Positions 15,024 through 23,983 of a stretch of 29,214 nucleotides of DNA are shown in pieces. Source of the DNA: JBFXAF01 sp050178915. GTDB lineage: Bacteria; Pseudomonadota; Alphaproteobacteria; Rhizobiales; Rhizobiaceae. The number at the start of each line of letters is the position of its first letter. The stretch's first letter is position 1. The DNA lies in NCBI GenBank assembly GCA_050178915.1, contig JBFXFO010000033.1, positions 1 through 29,214 on the forward strand, read 5' to 3'. Under the pieces are notes generated by a model that had not been told where the DNA came from, did not search any database, and saw nothing but the letters and a program-made list of their open reading frames with translations. A program made the position numbers and the translations under genes.

Positions 15024-16466
15024 TCAGGCCGCCTCGGCAGCCAGACGCTGTGCCTTCTCGACCGCTTCCTCGATGGTGCCGACCATGTAGAAGGCGGCTT
15101 CCGGAAGATGGTCGTACTCGCCGGCGACAAGGCCCTTGAAGCCTTTGATGGTGTCGGCCAGGTCGACCAGCTTGCCCGGCGAACCGGTGAACACTTCGGC
15201 CACGAAGAACGGCTGCGACAGGAAGCGCTCGATCTTGCGGGCGCGCGCCACTGCCAGCTTGTCCTCTTCCGACAGCTCGTCCATGCCGAGAATGGCGATG
15301 ATGTCCTGCAGCGACTTGTAGCGCTGCAGCGTCTGCTGCACCGAACGAGCCACCGAATAGTGCTCCTCGCCGACGACCATCGGGTCGAGCATGCGCGAAG
15401 TGGAGTCGAGCGGATCCACCGCCGGGTAGATGCCCTTCTCGGCGATCGAGCGGGACAGCGTGGTCGTCGCGTCAAGGTGGGCGAACGACGTCGCCGGTGC
15501 CGGGTCGGTCAGATCGTCGGCCGGCACGTAAATGGCCTGCACCGAGGTGATCGAACCCTTGGTCGTGGTGGTGATGCGCTCCTGCAGCGCGCCCATGTCG
15601 GTGGCGAGCGTCGGCTGGTAGCCCACCGCCGACGGGATGCGGCCGAGCAGAGCCGACACTTCCGAGCCGGCTTGGGTGAAGCGGAAGATGTTGTCCACGA
15701 AGAACAGCACGTCCTGGCCCTGGTCGCGGAAGTACTCAGCGACGGTCAGGCCGGTGAGGCCGACGCGGGCGCGCGCGCCCGGCGGCTCGTTCATCTGGCC
15801 GTACACGAGCGCGGCCTTGGAGCCTTCGCCGCCGCCCTTCTTGTTGACGCCCGACTCGATGAACTCGTGATAGAGGTCGTTGCCCTCACGCGTGCGCTCG
15901 CCGACGCCGGCGAACACCGAGTAGCCGCCATGCGCCTTGGCGATGTTGTTGATCAGCTCCTGGATGAGCACGGTCTTGCCCACGCCAGCGCCGCCGAACA
16001 GGCCGATCTTGCCGCCCTTGGCGTAAGGCGCCAGCAGGTCGATGACCTTGATGCCGGTGACCAGGATCGCCGCTTCCGTCGACTGCTCGACATACTCGGG
16101 AGCCGGAGCGTGGATCGGACGGTACTCGGTCGCGGTGACCGGGCCGGCTTCGTCCACCGGCTCGCCGATGACGTTGATGATGCGGCCGAGCATCTGCGGG
16201 CCAACCGGAACCGCGATCGGCTTGCCGGTGTCGGCAACGCTCTGGCCGCGCACCAGACCCTCGGTCGAGTCCATCGCGATGCAGCGCACCGTGTTCTCGC
16301 CCAGATGCTGCGCCACCTCGAGCACGAGGCGGGTGCCCTGGTTGTCGGTCTCCAGCGCGTTCAGAATCGCCGGCAGCTGGCCTTCGAAGGCCACGTCGAC
16401 GACGGCGCCGATGACCTGGCGTACCTTGCCGGAGCCACCGGCGGTGGAGGTCGCTGCTTTCGCCAT
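15024..16466 (-). CDS. atpD: F1 ATP synthase subunit beta
   Basis: Catalytic subunit of F1; three copies alternate with alpha and make ATP from ADP and phosphate. The 480-residue protein contains the Walker A motif GGAGVGKT (residues 158-165, Lys164), the GERTREGNDLYHE section holding the catalytic Glu, the Walker B stretch VLFFVDNIFRFTQAG, and the DELSEEDK segment that corresponds to the DELSEED loop contacting gamma. The ATG at 16466 gives the usual MAKAAT-type alanine-rich start; an in-frame ATG ten codons upstream is less likely. It is 57 bases after atpG and 35 before the secreted cysteine protein gene. Confidence 0.98.
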   Translation of the reverse strand: MAKAATSTAGGSGKVRQVIGAVVDVAFEGQLPAILNALETDNQGTRLVLEVAQHLGENTVRCIAMDSTEGLVRGQSVADTGKPIAVPVGPQMLGRIINVIGEPVDEAGPVTATEYRPIHAPAPEYVEQSTEAAILVTGIKVIDLLAPYAKGGKIGLFGGAGVGKTVLIQELINNIAKAHGGYSVFAGVGERTREGNDLYHEFIESGVNKKGGGEGSKAALVYGQMNEPPGARARVGLTGLTVAEYFRDQGQDVLFFVDNIFRFTQAGSEVSALLGRIPSAVGYQPTLATDMGALQERITTTTKGSITSVQAIYVPADDLTDPAPATSFAHLDATTTLSRSIAEKGIYPAVDPLDSTSRMLDPMVVGEEHYSVARSVQQTLQRYKSLQDIIAILGMDELSEEDKLAVARARKIERFLSQPFFVAEVFTGSPGKLVDLADTIKGFKGLVAGEYDHLPEAAFYMVGTIEEAVEKAQRLAAEAA

Positions 16467-16523
16467 CTCTTCTACCCTTCTTTCGTCCGTTCGCATGTCC
16501 GGCCTCCGGCGGAGGCGGCCATG

Positions 16524-17408
16524 TCAGAGCGCCTCGGCGCCCGAAATGATCTCGATGAGTTCTTTGGTGATCTGGGCCTGGCGCTGGCGGTTGTACGTGA
16601 TCGACAGCTTGTTGATCATGTCGCCCGCGTTGCGCGTCGCATTGTCCATGGCGCTCATCTTGGCGCCCATCTCTCCGGCGGCGTTCTCGAGGAGCGCACG
16701 GAAGATCTGCACCGCGATGTTGCGCGGGATGAGGTCGGAGAGGATTTCGCCCGGCTCCGGCTCGTATTCGTAAACCGACGTTGCACCGCCGGCAGCAGCT
16801 TCGCTGCCCGCGACCTCCGCCGCCGGGATCAGCTGCTGCGCGGTCGGGATCTGCGAGATCACCGACTTGAAGCGCGAGTAGAACAGCGTAGCCACGTCGA
16901 ACTGTCCGTCGTTGAACAGCCCGATCACCTTCTTCGCGATCGCGTCGGCATTGCCGAAGCCGACCTGCTTCACGTCCCGCAGGTCGACGCGGTCGATGAC
17001 GAGCGCGCCATAGTCGCGACGCAGAATGTCATAGCCCTTCTTGCCGACGGCGATGATCTTCACCGTCTTGCCGGCCGCGAGCAGCCGGCGGATATGATCG
17101 CGCGCCAGGCGCGCGATCTGGCTGTTGAAGCCGCCGCAGAGGCCGCGCTCGGCCGTCGCGACGATGAGCAGGTGCACATCGTCCTTGCCGGTGCCGCTCA
17201 TCAGCGCCGGGGCATCGCCGCCGCCGCCGACTGCCTGCGTGATGTTGGCCATCACTGCAGCCATGCGCTCCGAATACGGACGCGCCGCTTCGGCCGCTTC
17301 CTGGGCACGGCGCAGCTTCGCCGCGGCGACCATCTGCATCGCCTTGGTGATCTTCTGCGTCGCCTTGACGGAGGCGATGCGGTTGCGGAGGTCTTTCAGC
17401 GAAGGCAT
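16524..17408 (-). CDS. atpG: F1 ATP synthase subunit gamma
   Basis: Central rotating shaft of F1. The 294 residues have the two terminal helices that form the coiled shaft: MPSLKDLRNRIASVKATQKI with KAMQMVAAAKLRRAQ at the N-terminus, and the C-terminal MSAMDNATRNAGDMINKL with LTYNR-like ITYNRQRQAQITKELIEI. The middle Rossmann-like part includes ERGLCGGFNSQIAR. A Gly/Ala-rich insertion (AAEVAGSEAAAGGATSVYEYEP, about 195-215) is of the kind seen in related species. The ATG at 17408 lies 18 bases after the atpA stop. Confidence 0.98.
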   Translation of the reverse strand: MPSLKDLRNRIASVKATQKITKAMQMVAAAKLRRAQEAAEAARPYSERMAAVMANITQAVGGGGDAPALMSGTGKDDVHLLIVATAERGLCGGFNSQIARLARDHIRRLLAAGKTVKIIAVGKKGYDILRRDYGALVIDRVDLRDVKQVGFGNADAIAKKVIGLFNDGQFDVATLFYSRFKSVISQIPTAQQLIPAAEVAGSEAAAGGATSVYEYEPEPGEILSDLIPRNIAVQIFRALLENAAGEMGAKMSAMDNATRNAGDMINKLSITYNRQRQAQITKELIEIISGAEAL

Positions 17409-17426
17409 GTGCCTGCTCTAGCGTCC

Positions 17427-18956
17427 TTACGCGAAGGTCTTGGCGAAGGCGTCGATCTGCGCTCGCAGCTTGCCGCGGGTATCGTCGCTGATCTGCTTCT
17501 CGGTGCGGATGGTGTCGAGCACGTCCTTGCCTTCCGAGCGCATGTGCGCCAGCAGGCCGTCCTCGAACTTGCGCACCTGCGGGATCGTCAGCTTGTCGAG
17601 ATAGCCGTTGACGCCGGCGAAGATCACCGCGACCTGCTCTTCCGTCTTCAGCGGCGAGAACTGCGGCTGCTTCAGGAGCTCGGTCAGGCGGGCGCCGCGG
17701 TTGAGCAGACGCTGGGTGGCGGCGTCGAGGTCGGAGCCGAACTGTGCGAAGGCAGCCATCTCGCGGTACTGCGCGAGCTCGCCCTTGATCGAGCCGGCAA
17801 CCTGCTTCATCGCCTTGATCTGCGCCGACGAACCCACGCGCGACACCGACAGGCCGACGTTCACCGCCGGGCGGATGCCCTGGAAGAACAGGTTGGTCTC
17901 GAGGAAGATCTGGCCGTCGGTGATCGAGATCACGTTGGTCGGGATGTAGGCCGACACGTCGTTGGCCTGCGTCTCGATGACCGGCAGCGCGGTCAGCGAA
18001 CCGCCGCCGAGGCTGTCGTTCAGCTTCGCAGCGCGCTCCAGCAGACGGGAGTGCAGGTAGAACACGTCGCCCGGATAGGCTTCGCGGCCCGGCGGGCGGC
18101 GCAGCAGCAGCGACATCTGGCGGTAGGCGACAGCCTGCTTCGACAGATCGTCATAGCCGATCAGCGCGTGCATGCCATTGTCGCGGAAATACTCGCCCAT
18201 GGTGCAGGCGGTGAACGGCGCCAGGAACTGCATCGGAGCCGGGTCGGAGGCGGTCGCCGCGATGACGATCGAGTACTCCAGCGCGCCGCGCTCTTCGAGC
18301 ACCTTCACGAACTGCGCGACGGTCGAACGCTTCTGGCCGACAGCGACGTAGACACAGTACAGCTTTTCCTTTTCCGGACCATTCAGGTGAACCGACTTCT
18401 GGTTCAGGATCGTGTCCAGGATGATGGCGGTCTTGCCGGTCTGGCGATCGCCGATGACCAGCTCGCGCTGGCCGCGGCCAACCGGGATCAGCGCGTCGAT
18501 CGACTTCAGGCCCGTCGACATCGGCTCGTTGACCGACTTGCGTGGGATGATGCCGGGCGCCTTCACGTCGACGCGGCGACGCTCGGTCGACTGGATCGGG
18601 CCCTTGCCGTCGATCGGGTTGCCCAGCGCGTCGACGACGCGGCCGAGCAGGCCCATGCCGACCGGAGCGTCCACGATGGCGCCGGTGCGCTTGACGGTGT
18701 CGCCTTCCTTGATGTCGCGGTCGGCGCCGAAGATAACGACGCCGACATTGTCGGCTTCGAGGTTGAGCGCCATGCCGCGGATGCCGCCCGGGAACTCGAC
18801 CATCTCGCCCGCCTGGACGTTGTCGAGACCATAGACGCGGGCGATGCCGTCACCGACCGAAAGAACCTGGCCAACTTCGGAGACTTCTGCCTCCTTGCCG
18901 AAATTCTTGATCTGATCCTTGAGGATCGCGGAGATTTCTGCGGCGCGGATGTCCAT
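17427..18956 (-). CDS. atpA: F1 ATP synthase subunit alpha
   Basis: Non-catalytic nucleotide-binding subunit of the F1 hexamer. The 509 residues match the family length. Key parts are the N-terminal MDIRAAEISAILKDQIKNFG, Walker A GDRQTGKT (169-176, Lys175), YDDLSKQAVAYRQMSLLLRRPPGREAYPGD-type section around 270-300 and the alpha signature PAVNVGLSVSRVG near 365. The ATG at 18956 overlaps the atpH stop by one base (TGATG), so the two are translationally coupled. Confidence 0.98.
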   Translation of the reverse strand: MDIRAAEISAILKDQIKNFGKEAEVSEVGQVLSVGDGIARVYGLDNVQAGEMVEFPGGIRGMALNLEADNVGVVIFGADRDIKEGDTVKRTGAIVDAPVGMGLLGRVVDALGNPIDGKGPIQSTERRRVDVKAPGIIPRKSVNEPMSTGLKSIDALIPVGRGQRELVIGDRQTGKTAIILDTILNQKSVHLNGPEKEKLYCVYVAVGQKRSTVAQFVKVLEERGALEYSIVIAATASDPAPMQFLAPFTACTMGEYFRDNGMHALIGYDDLSKQAVAYRQMSLLLRRPPGREAYPGDVFYLHSRLLERAAKLNDSLGGGSLTALPVIETQANDVSAYIPTNVISITDGQIFLETNLFFQGIRPAVNVGLSVSRVGSSAQIKAMKQVAGSIKGELAQYREMAAFAQFGSDLDAATQRLLNRGARLTELLKQPQFSPLKTEEQVAVIFAGVNGYLDKLTIPQVRKFEDGLLAHMRSEGKDVLDTIRTEKQISDDTRGKLRAQIDAFAKTFA

Positions 18957-19516
18957 CAGCCGACCTCTTTCAGTGCGAGCTTGAGCGAATCGAGTTTGGT
19001 TTTGAGCGACGTGTCGATCTGGCGCGAGCCGACCTTGACGACGAGGCCGCCGAGGATCGAGGGATCGACCGTCATCGACAGCTTCACGTCCTTGCCGACA
19101 GCGCTCTTCAGCGCCGCCTGCAGTTCGGCCTGCTGCGCGTCGGTGAGCGCATGCGCCGAGGCAACCTCGGCGGCGGACTCGCCGCGATGCTCGGCGGCGA
19201 TGCGGCGGAATGCCTTGATGATCGCAGGCACGGCGAACAGACGGCGGTTCTGCGCGACGACGCGCAGGAAATTGCCGGCCAGGCCGCTGATCCCCGCCTT
19301 GTCGGCGATGGCGCCGATCGCCTTCAGCTGGTCGTCGGCCGAAAAGACCGGGCTGCCGATCAGGCGCTTCAGGTCGTCGCTCTGACCCAGCAGAACCTCG
19401 AAACGGTCGAGGCTGGCCTCGACGTCGGCAACCGAACCGGACTGGTTGGCAAGGTCGAAAAGCGACCCGGCGTAACGTTCGGCAACACCAGAAATGGGCG
19501 ATGCGGATTGGGCCAC
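18956..19516 (-). CDS. atpH: F1 ATP synthase subunit delta
   Basis: Delta (OSCP) joins the top of F1 to the b-subunit stator. From the GTG at 19516 there are 186 residues, the usual length in this group, starting VAQSASPISGVAERYAGSLF and ending with DPSILGGLVVKVGSRQIDTSLK and KLDSLKLAL. AGAAAGAAGA lies about nine bases upstream. A second GTG at 19567 would add a basic 17-residue lead (MTQAPVSAPARRKKTRF) and is not excluded. It is first in the F1 operon; as in other Alphaproteobacteria the F0 genes are elsewhere. It lies 232 bases after a small membrane protein gene on the same strand. Confidence 0.94.
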   Translation of the reverse strand: MAQSASPISGVAERYAGSLFDLANQSGSVADVEASLDRFEVLLGQSDDLKRLIGSPVFSADDQLKAIGAIADKAGISGLAGNFLRVVAQNRRLFAVPAIIKAFRRIAAEHRGESAAEVASAHALTDAQQAELQAALKSAVGKDVKLSMTVDPSILGGLVVKVGSRQIDTSLKTKLDSLKLALKEVG

Positions 19517-19654
19517 GAACCGTGTCTTCTTTCTTCTGGCGGGCGCAGAGACTGGCGCTTGGGTCACAGACCCCGGCTAAATCCCTGACCTGATTGATTT
19601 TTTGATGCCGGGGAAAGTAGGGAGAAGGCCTCCCCCCAGCCAAAATTCGCCTGC

Positions 19655-19683
19655 CGCATAGCATACGCTTGTTAGCACCGCAA
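19655..19683 (-). promoter_or_regulatory. Possible promoter of the F1 operon
   Basis: On the minus strand TTGCGG and TATGCG are spaced by 17 bases, about 140 bases before the preferred atpH start, in the 232-base gap. The -10 match is weak. The gap also holds the small palindrome GGAGAAGGCCTCC at about 19621. No better candidate was seen by eye. Confidence 0.2.
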
Positions 19684-19748
19684 CACGTCGCCCCATGCAA
19701 CGCGGCGGCACATTTGTCGCATCCGCCGTTTCTCCGTCAGCGCCGGCC

Positions 19749-20153
19749 TCAGGCGGCTGGGACGTAGCCGAAGAACACCGCCACCGGGATGAGCCCGAGC
19801 GCCAGTTCGAGGATCAGGAAAAGCCAGTTGTAGATCGTGCCGCCACGGTCCGAGAGGATCGAGACCAGTCGTCCGAACGCGGTGAACAGCCAGCACACGC
19901 CGAGCGCCAGATACAGGAAGGGCTGCGCGAACAGGATCGCCGTCAGCCCGGTGCCGAGCAGGAAGCCCGCCATCGGGCCGCGCGCCGCGCCGAGGCCCTC
20001 AGCGCGCGCAGCCTGCAGTCCGGTCATGCGCAGCGATACGTTCGGCAGGAACAGAAACATCAGCCCGAGAAAGGCGGTGACGCCAGCGCACACGAATGAA
20101 AGCTGGTCACCGAGCACCATCGGCCATTCCGGCCATTCCAGCGTCATTTCCAT
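19749..20153 (-). CDS. Small four-helix membrane protein (DUF4345-like)
   Basis: A 134-residue inner-membrane protein of unknown function. Four hydrophobic helices are seen at about 17-37 (LSFVCAGVTAFLGLMFLFLP), 53-70 (GPMAGFLLGTGLTAILF), 72-92 (PFLYLALGVCWLFTAFGRL) and 108-130 (LFLILELALGLIPVAVFFGY). The general size and pattern (GPMAGF, FGRLVSILSDRGG) resemble the DUF4345 family, which I could not confirm without a search. The ATG at 20153 is supported by GGGGGA seven bases upstream; an upstream start at 20210 would add a polar lead. It lies between priA and atpH on the same strand, 93 bases after priA. Confidence 0.75.
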   Translation of the reverse strand: MEMTLEWPEWPMVLGDQLSFVCAGVTAFLGLMFLFLPNVSLRMTGLQAARAEGLGAARGPMAGFLLGTGLTAILFAQPFLYLALGVCWLFTAFGRLVSILSDRGGTIYNWLFLILELALGLIPVAVFFGYVPAA

Positions 20154-20246
20154 TGCGATTTCCCCCGCACCGTCGGATCCGATCCTAGCGCCACCGGACC
20201 GCGCCGCCAATCGTGCAGCGCCTTCGCCCGTGACGATTCTCCGCTG

Positions 20247-22424
20247 CTACAGGAAGCTCTGCGGATCGATGTCGACGCTGACGCGCACCGAGCCCCGAAC
20301 CTTCGGGCCTGCGGCCAGCATGGCGCGGATGTAGGCCTGGATGTCGGAGCGGCGCTCGCCCTGCACCAGCAGGCGATAGCGGTGCCGGCCGGCGATCAGC
20401 GCCAGCGGCGCCTCCGCCGGGCCGAGCACATGCAGGTCGGTTGCGGCGCGCGCGGCGCGGCGCAGGCCACGCGCATGCGCCTCTGCCTCCGCTTTGGTCT
20501 GGGCGCTGACGACGACGCCGGCGAGGCGGCCGAACGGCGGCAGGTGCGCCCGCTCGCGTTCCGAGGTCTCGCGTTCGTAGAAGGCTTCCGCCTCGCCTGA
20601 GACGATGGCGCGCATCACCGGATGGTCCGGCTGGTAGGTTTGCAGCAGGCCGACACTCTTCTTGCCGGTGCGGCCGGCGCGGCCCGTCACCTGGCTCAGC
20701 AACTGGAACGTCCGCTCCGCGGCGCGCGGATCGCCATTCGCCAACCCGAGATCGGCATCGACGACGCCGACCAGCGTGATGCCGGGGAAATTGTGCCCCT
20801 TCGCCACCAGCTGCGTGCCGACCACGATGTCGGCTTCGCCCTTGGCGATCGCCTCCAGCTCCAGCCGCAGGCGCTTCACGCCGCCCAGCAGGTCGGAGGA
20901 GAGCACGATGGTGCGCGCATCCGGGAAGCGTTCCACCACCTCCTCGGCGATGCGCTCGACGCCGGGGCCGCAGGCGGCGAGATGGTCGAACGTGCCGCAT
21001 TCCGGGCAGGCGTCCGGCCGTTTCTCGTTGTAACCGCAATGGTGGCAGACGAGCTGGCCGCGAAAGCGGTGCTCGACCAGCCAGCTCGAACAGTCGGGGC
21101 ACTCGAATCGGTGGCCGCAGACGCGGCACAGCGTGAGCGGCGCATAGCCGCGCCGGTTGAGGAAAAGCAGCGCCTGTTCGCCGCGCCCGATCGTGGTCGA
21201 GATGGCTGAGACGAGGGTCGGGGAGAGGAACTGGCCGCGCGGTGGCGGCGAGCGGCGCAGATCGATGGCGCCAAGCGCCGGCAGGGCCGCGTCGGCGAAA
21301 CGTGCCGCCAGCCGGATGCGCCGATAGCGCCCCTGCTGGGCGTTGACGCGGCTCTCGATTGACGGCGTTGCGGACGCCAGCACGACGGGAAAGCGCGCGA
21401 TGGAGCCGCGCACGACCGCCATGTCGCGCGCATTGTAGAAGACGCGATCCTCCTGCTTGTAGGCCGGGTCGTGCTCCTCGTCGACGACGATCAGACCGAG
21501 TTCGCGGAACGGCAGGAACAGCGCCGAGCGCGCGCCCGCGACCACCCGCACCGTCCCCTCCGCCACCTGGCGCCAGACGCGTTCGCGCATCTTCGGCGCC
21601 AGGTCCGAATGCCACTCGGCCGGCTTCGCCCCGAAACGGTCGTGGAAGCGCTCGAGGAAGGCCTGCGTCAGCGCGATTTCGGGCAGCAGGATCAGCACCT
21701 GCCGCCCGGCCTTCAGCGCCTCCGCGACAGCCTCGAAATAGACCTCCGTCTTGCCCGAACCGGTGACGCCGTCGATCAGCGAGACCGAAAACCCGCCAGC
21801 CCGCATCTGCGCGCGCAATTGGTCCGCCGCGGCCGACTGGTCAGGCGTCAGTTCCGGCTGCGCGTAGGACGGGTCGGGCGGCGCGACGACAGGCCGGCGC
21901 GGAATGAGAACCGGCTCGAACAGGCCCTGCTGCGCCAGTCCGTCGACGACGCTGGACGAGACGCCGGCGGCATGCGCCAGCCCGCTGCGCGTCCACGCCA
22001 TGCCGTCGCCGGCAATCTCCAGCACGCGCGACCGCGCCGCCGTCATGCGATCGGGCTGGCCACCGGTCCATTGCAGCCCGTCCACCGGCGGTTCCGGATC
22101 GAAGGCCTCCGGCGCGCGCAGCAGCATGCGCGCCACGATGCCCGGCGGCGACAGCGTGTAGGCGGCGACCCAGTCCACGAATCTGCGGATGTCCGGCCCG
22201 ATCGGCGGACAGTCGAACACTTGCGAGATCGGCCGCAGCTTCTTCGCGTCGACGCCGTCGGCCGAGCCGTCCCAGACGATGCCGGCGACCTCGCGCGGCC
22301 CCAGCGGCACGCGCACGATCGAGCCCGGCTGCAGGCGCATGCCAGGCGGAACGGCATAGCTGTAGGCGCGCTCGGCCGGCATCGGGATCATCACGGGCAC
22401 GGCATCGTTCGAATCGGAATTCAT
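20247..22424 (-). CDS. priA: Primosomal protein N' (replication restart helicase)
   Basis: Superfamily 2 3'-5' helicase that recognises stalled or broken replication forks and reloads the replicative helicase. The 725 residues carry the N-terminal fork-binding domain (ERAYSYAVPPGMRLQPGSIVRVPLG), Walker A GVTGSGKT (Lys225), the DEEHD box (315-319), the ATPSIESR motif, eight zinc-binding cysteines (433, 436, 442, 445, 460, 463, 473, 476), and the helicase C-terminal motifs GTQLVAKGHNFP and QVTGRAGR. The ATG at 22424 gives the normal alphaproteobacterial length. It faces away from the fsa-like gene across an 87-base gap. No damage is seen. Confidence 0.97.
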   Translation of the reverse strand: MNSDSNDAVPVMIPMPAERAYSYAVPPGMRLQPGSIVRVPLGPREVAGIVWDGSADGVDAKKLRPISQVFDCPPIGPDIRRFVDWVAAYTLSPPGIVARMLLRAPEAFDPEPPVDGLQWTGGQPDRMTAARSRVLEIAGDGMAWTRSGLAHAAGVSSSVVDGLAQQGLFEPVLIPRRPVVAPPDPSYAQPELTPDQSAAADQLRAQMRAGGFSVSLIDGVTGSGKTEVYFEAVAEALKAGRQVLILLPEIALTQAFLERFHDRFGAKPAEWHSDLAPKMRERVWRQVAEGTVRVVAGARSALFLPFRELGLIVVDEEHDPAYKQEDRVFYNARDMAVVRGSIARFPVVLASATPSIESRVNAQQGRYRRIRLAARFADAALPALGAIDLRRSPPPRGQFLSPTLVSAISTTIGRGEQALLFLNRRGYAPLTLCRVCGHRFECPDCSSWLVEHRFRGQLVCHHCGYNEKRPDACPECGTFDHLAACGPGVERIAEEVVERFPDARTIVLSSDLLGGVKRLRLELEAIAKGEADIVVGTQLVAKGHNFPGITLVGVVDADLGLANGDPRAAERTFQLLSQVTGRAGRTGKKSVGLLQTYQPDHPVMRAIVSGEAEAFYERETSERERAHLPPFGRLAGVVVSAQTKAEAEAHARGLRRAARAATDLHVLGPAEAPLALIAGRHRYRLLVQGERRSDIQAYIRAMLAAGPKVRGSVRVSVDIDPQSFL

Positions 22425-22511
22425 CGCGCGTGACCTTGCCGTGATCTTGGTCTAGAGCAAAGTCCGACTGGCCGCTTCGTCAGCGCGCCGCTTATTCCCG
22501 GGAGCCATGCC

Positions 22512-23168
22512 ATGAAGTTCTTCGTCGATACCGCCGACGTAAAGGAAATCCAGGAACTCAACGACCTCGGCCTCGTCGACGGCGTGACCACCAACCCGTC
22601 GCTGATCCTGAAATCGGGCGGCGACATCAAGAAGGTGACCAAGCAGATCTGCGAGATCGTCGATGGACCCGTCTCCGCCGAGGTGGTGGCGACGGAGTAC
22701 AAGGAGATGATGCGCGAGGCCAAGGTGCTGGCCAAGATCGCCGAGAATGTCTGCATCAAGGTGCCGCTGACGCTCGACGGCCTGAAGGCCTGCCGCTCCA
22801 TCCGCAACGATCTCGGCCGCCAGGTCAACGTCACGCTCTGCTTCTCCGCCAACCAGGCGCTGCTCGCCGCCAAGGCCGGTGCGACCTTCATCTCGCCCTT
22901 CGTCGGCCGCATCGACGACATCGGCTCGGACGGCATGGAGCTGATCTCCGAGATCCGCCAGATCTATGACAATTTCGACTTCCAGACCGAAATCCTCACC
23001 GCTTCCGTGCGTACCGTGAACCACGTCAAGCAGGCCGCGCTGATCGGCTCCGACGTGATTACCGCGCCGCCCTCGACGCTGCGCGCGCTGGTCAGCCACC
23101 CGCTCACCGACAAGGGCCTCACCGCCTTCCTCGCCGACTGGGCCAAGACCGGGCAGAAGATCGGCTGA
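22512..23168 (+). CDS. fsa: Fructose-6-phosphate aldolase / transaldolase-like protein
   Basis: Small class I aldolase of the transaldolase family (FSA/TalC type, about 215-220 residues). It either cleaves fructose 6-phosphate to dihydroxyacetone and glyceraldehyde 3-phosphate or acts as a transaldolase in the pentose phosphate pathway. The 218-residue protein starts MKFFVDTADVKEIQEL, has GVTTNPSLI (24-32), the Schiff-base Lys83 in CIKVPLT, NVTLCFSANQALLAAKAGATFISPFVGRIDD and TASVRTVNHV. Which activity it has cannot be told safely from sequence; the residue differences that separate the two need an alignment. CGGGAG precedes the ATG at 22512. A hydratase-like gene follows two bases after its stop. 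Confidence 0.93.
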   Translation: MKFFVDTADVKEIQELNDLGLVDGVTTNPSLILKSGGDIKKVTKQICEIVDGPVSAEVVATEYKEMMREAKVLAKIAENVCIKVPLTLDGLKACRSIRNDLGRQVNVTLCFSANQALLAAKAGATFISPFVGRIDDIGSDGMELISEIRQIYDNFDFQTEILTASVRTVNHVKQAALIGSDVITAPPSTLRALVSHPLTDKGLTAFLADWAKTGQKIG

Positions 23169-23170
23169 GC

Positions 23171-23983
23171 GTGGCGGCCGGCCCGCAGGCCATCGCCGCG
23201 GAAGTGCTCGCCGCCCTCGACGCAGGGCGGCAGATCACGCCGTTCTCCGAACGCGGCGAGCGTCTGTCGCCGGCCGACGCCTATGCCGTGACGGCGGAAC
23301 TGCGCCGGCTGCGCACGGAACGCGGCGAGAAACAGGCCGGGCGCAAGATCGGCTTCACCAATCGCGGCATCTGGGCCGAATACGGCGTCTACGCACCCAT
23401 CTGGGGCGACATCTACGACACCACGATCATCGAGGTGGCGCCCGGAGCCCGCGTCGACATTTCCAGCCTGCCGCAGCCTCGCATCGAGCCGGAGATCGTG
23501 CTCGGCATTGCCGGCGAACCGCGCGCCGGCATGAGCCTCGAGGAGACATTCGCGACCGTCGGCTGGATCGCGCATGGCTTCGAGATCGTGCAGACGCAGT
23601 TCCGCGACTGGCGATTCGACTGGACCGACTGCGTCGCCGACAACGGGCTGCATGGCCGCCTGCTCATCGGGCCGCGCCGGACGGTCGAGCTGCGGGAACG
23701 GCCGGCATTGCTGCGGGCGCTCAGCGCCTTTCGCATCGCGCTCAGCCGCGATGGCACGATGATCGGCGAAGGGAGCGGTGCAAACGCTCTCGACGGACCC
23801 GTGCATGCACTGACCCATCTGGCCGGAGTGCTGGCTGGTGACGCGCTGAATCCGCCGTTGCGGCCGGGCGAGATCGTGACGACCGGCACGTTGACGCCCG
23901 CCTTCCCGATACGGCCGGGCGAACGCTGGGCGACGACGCTCGACTGCATCGACCTGCCTGGACTGTCTGTCGAATTCTGCTAG
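23171..23983 (+). CDS. 2-keto-4-pentenoate hydratase / fumarylacetoacetate hydrolase family protein
   Basis: Metal-dependent enzyme of the FAH fold, most like the MhpD/2-oxopent-4-enoate hydratase branch, which adds water to 2-hydroxy-dienoates in aromatic degradation. The 270 residues fit. The likely metal-binding acids are Glu106 and Glu108 (RIEPEIVLG) and Glu138 (HGFEIVQ). Also typical are GRKIGFTN (57-64) and the final GEIVTTGTLTPAFPIRPGERW. No other ring-cleavage genes are nearby, so the substrate is unknown and it may be a general 2-keto acid hydratase or decarboxylase. The start is GTG at 23171, two bases after the fsa-like stop, implying coupled expression. Its stop shares CTAG with lptE on the opposite strand. 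Confidence 0.85.
   Translation: MAAGPQAIAAEVLAALDAGRQITPFSERGERLSPADAYAVTAELRRLRTERGEKQAGRKIGFTNRGIWAEYGVYAPIWGDIYDTTIIEVAPGARVDISSLPQPRIEPEIVLGIAGEPRAGMSLEETFATVGWIAHGFEIVQTQFRDWRFDWTDCVADNGLHGRLLIGPRRTVELRERPALLRALSAFRIALSRDGTMIGEGSGANALDGPVHALTHLAGVLAGDALNPPLRPGEIVTTGTLTPAFPIRPGERWATTLDCIDLPGLSVEFC

Noticed and set aside
15108..19385. Open frame of 1425 codons on the plus strand opposite atpD to atpH
   Set aside because: It lies antisense to five certain atp genes. Long antisense frames are expected in GC-rich coding DNA, and its product is Arg/His/Asp-rich with no domain pattern.
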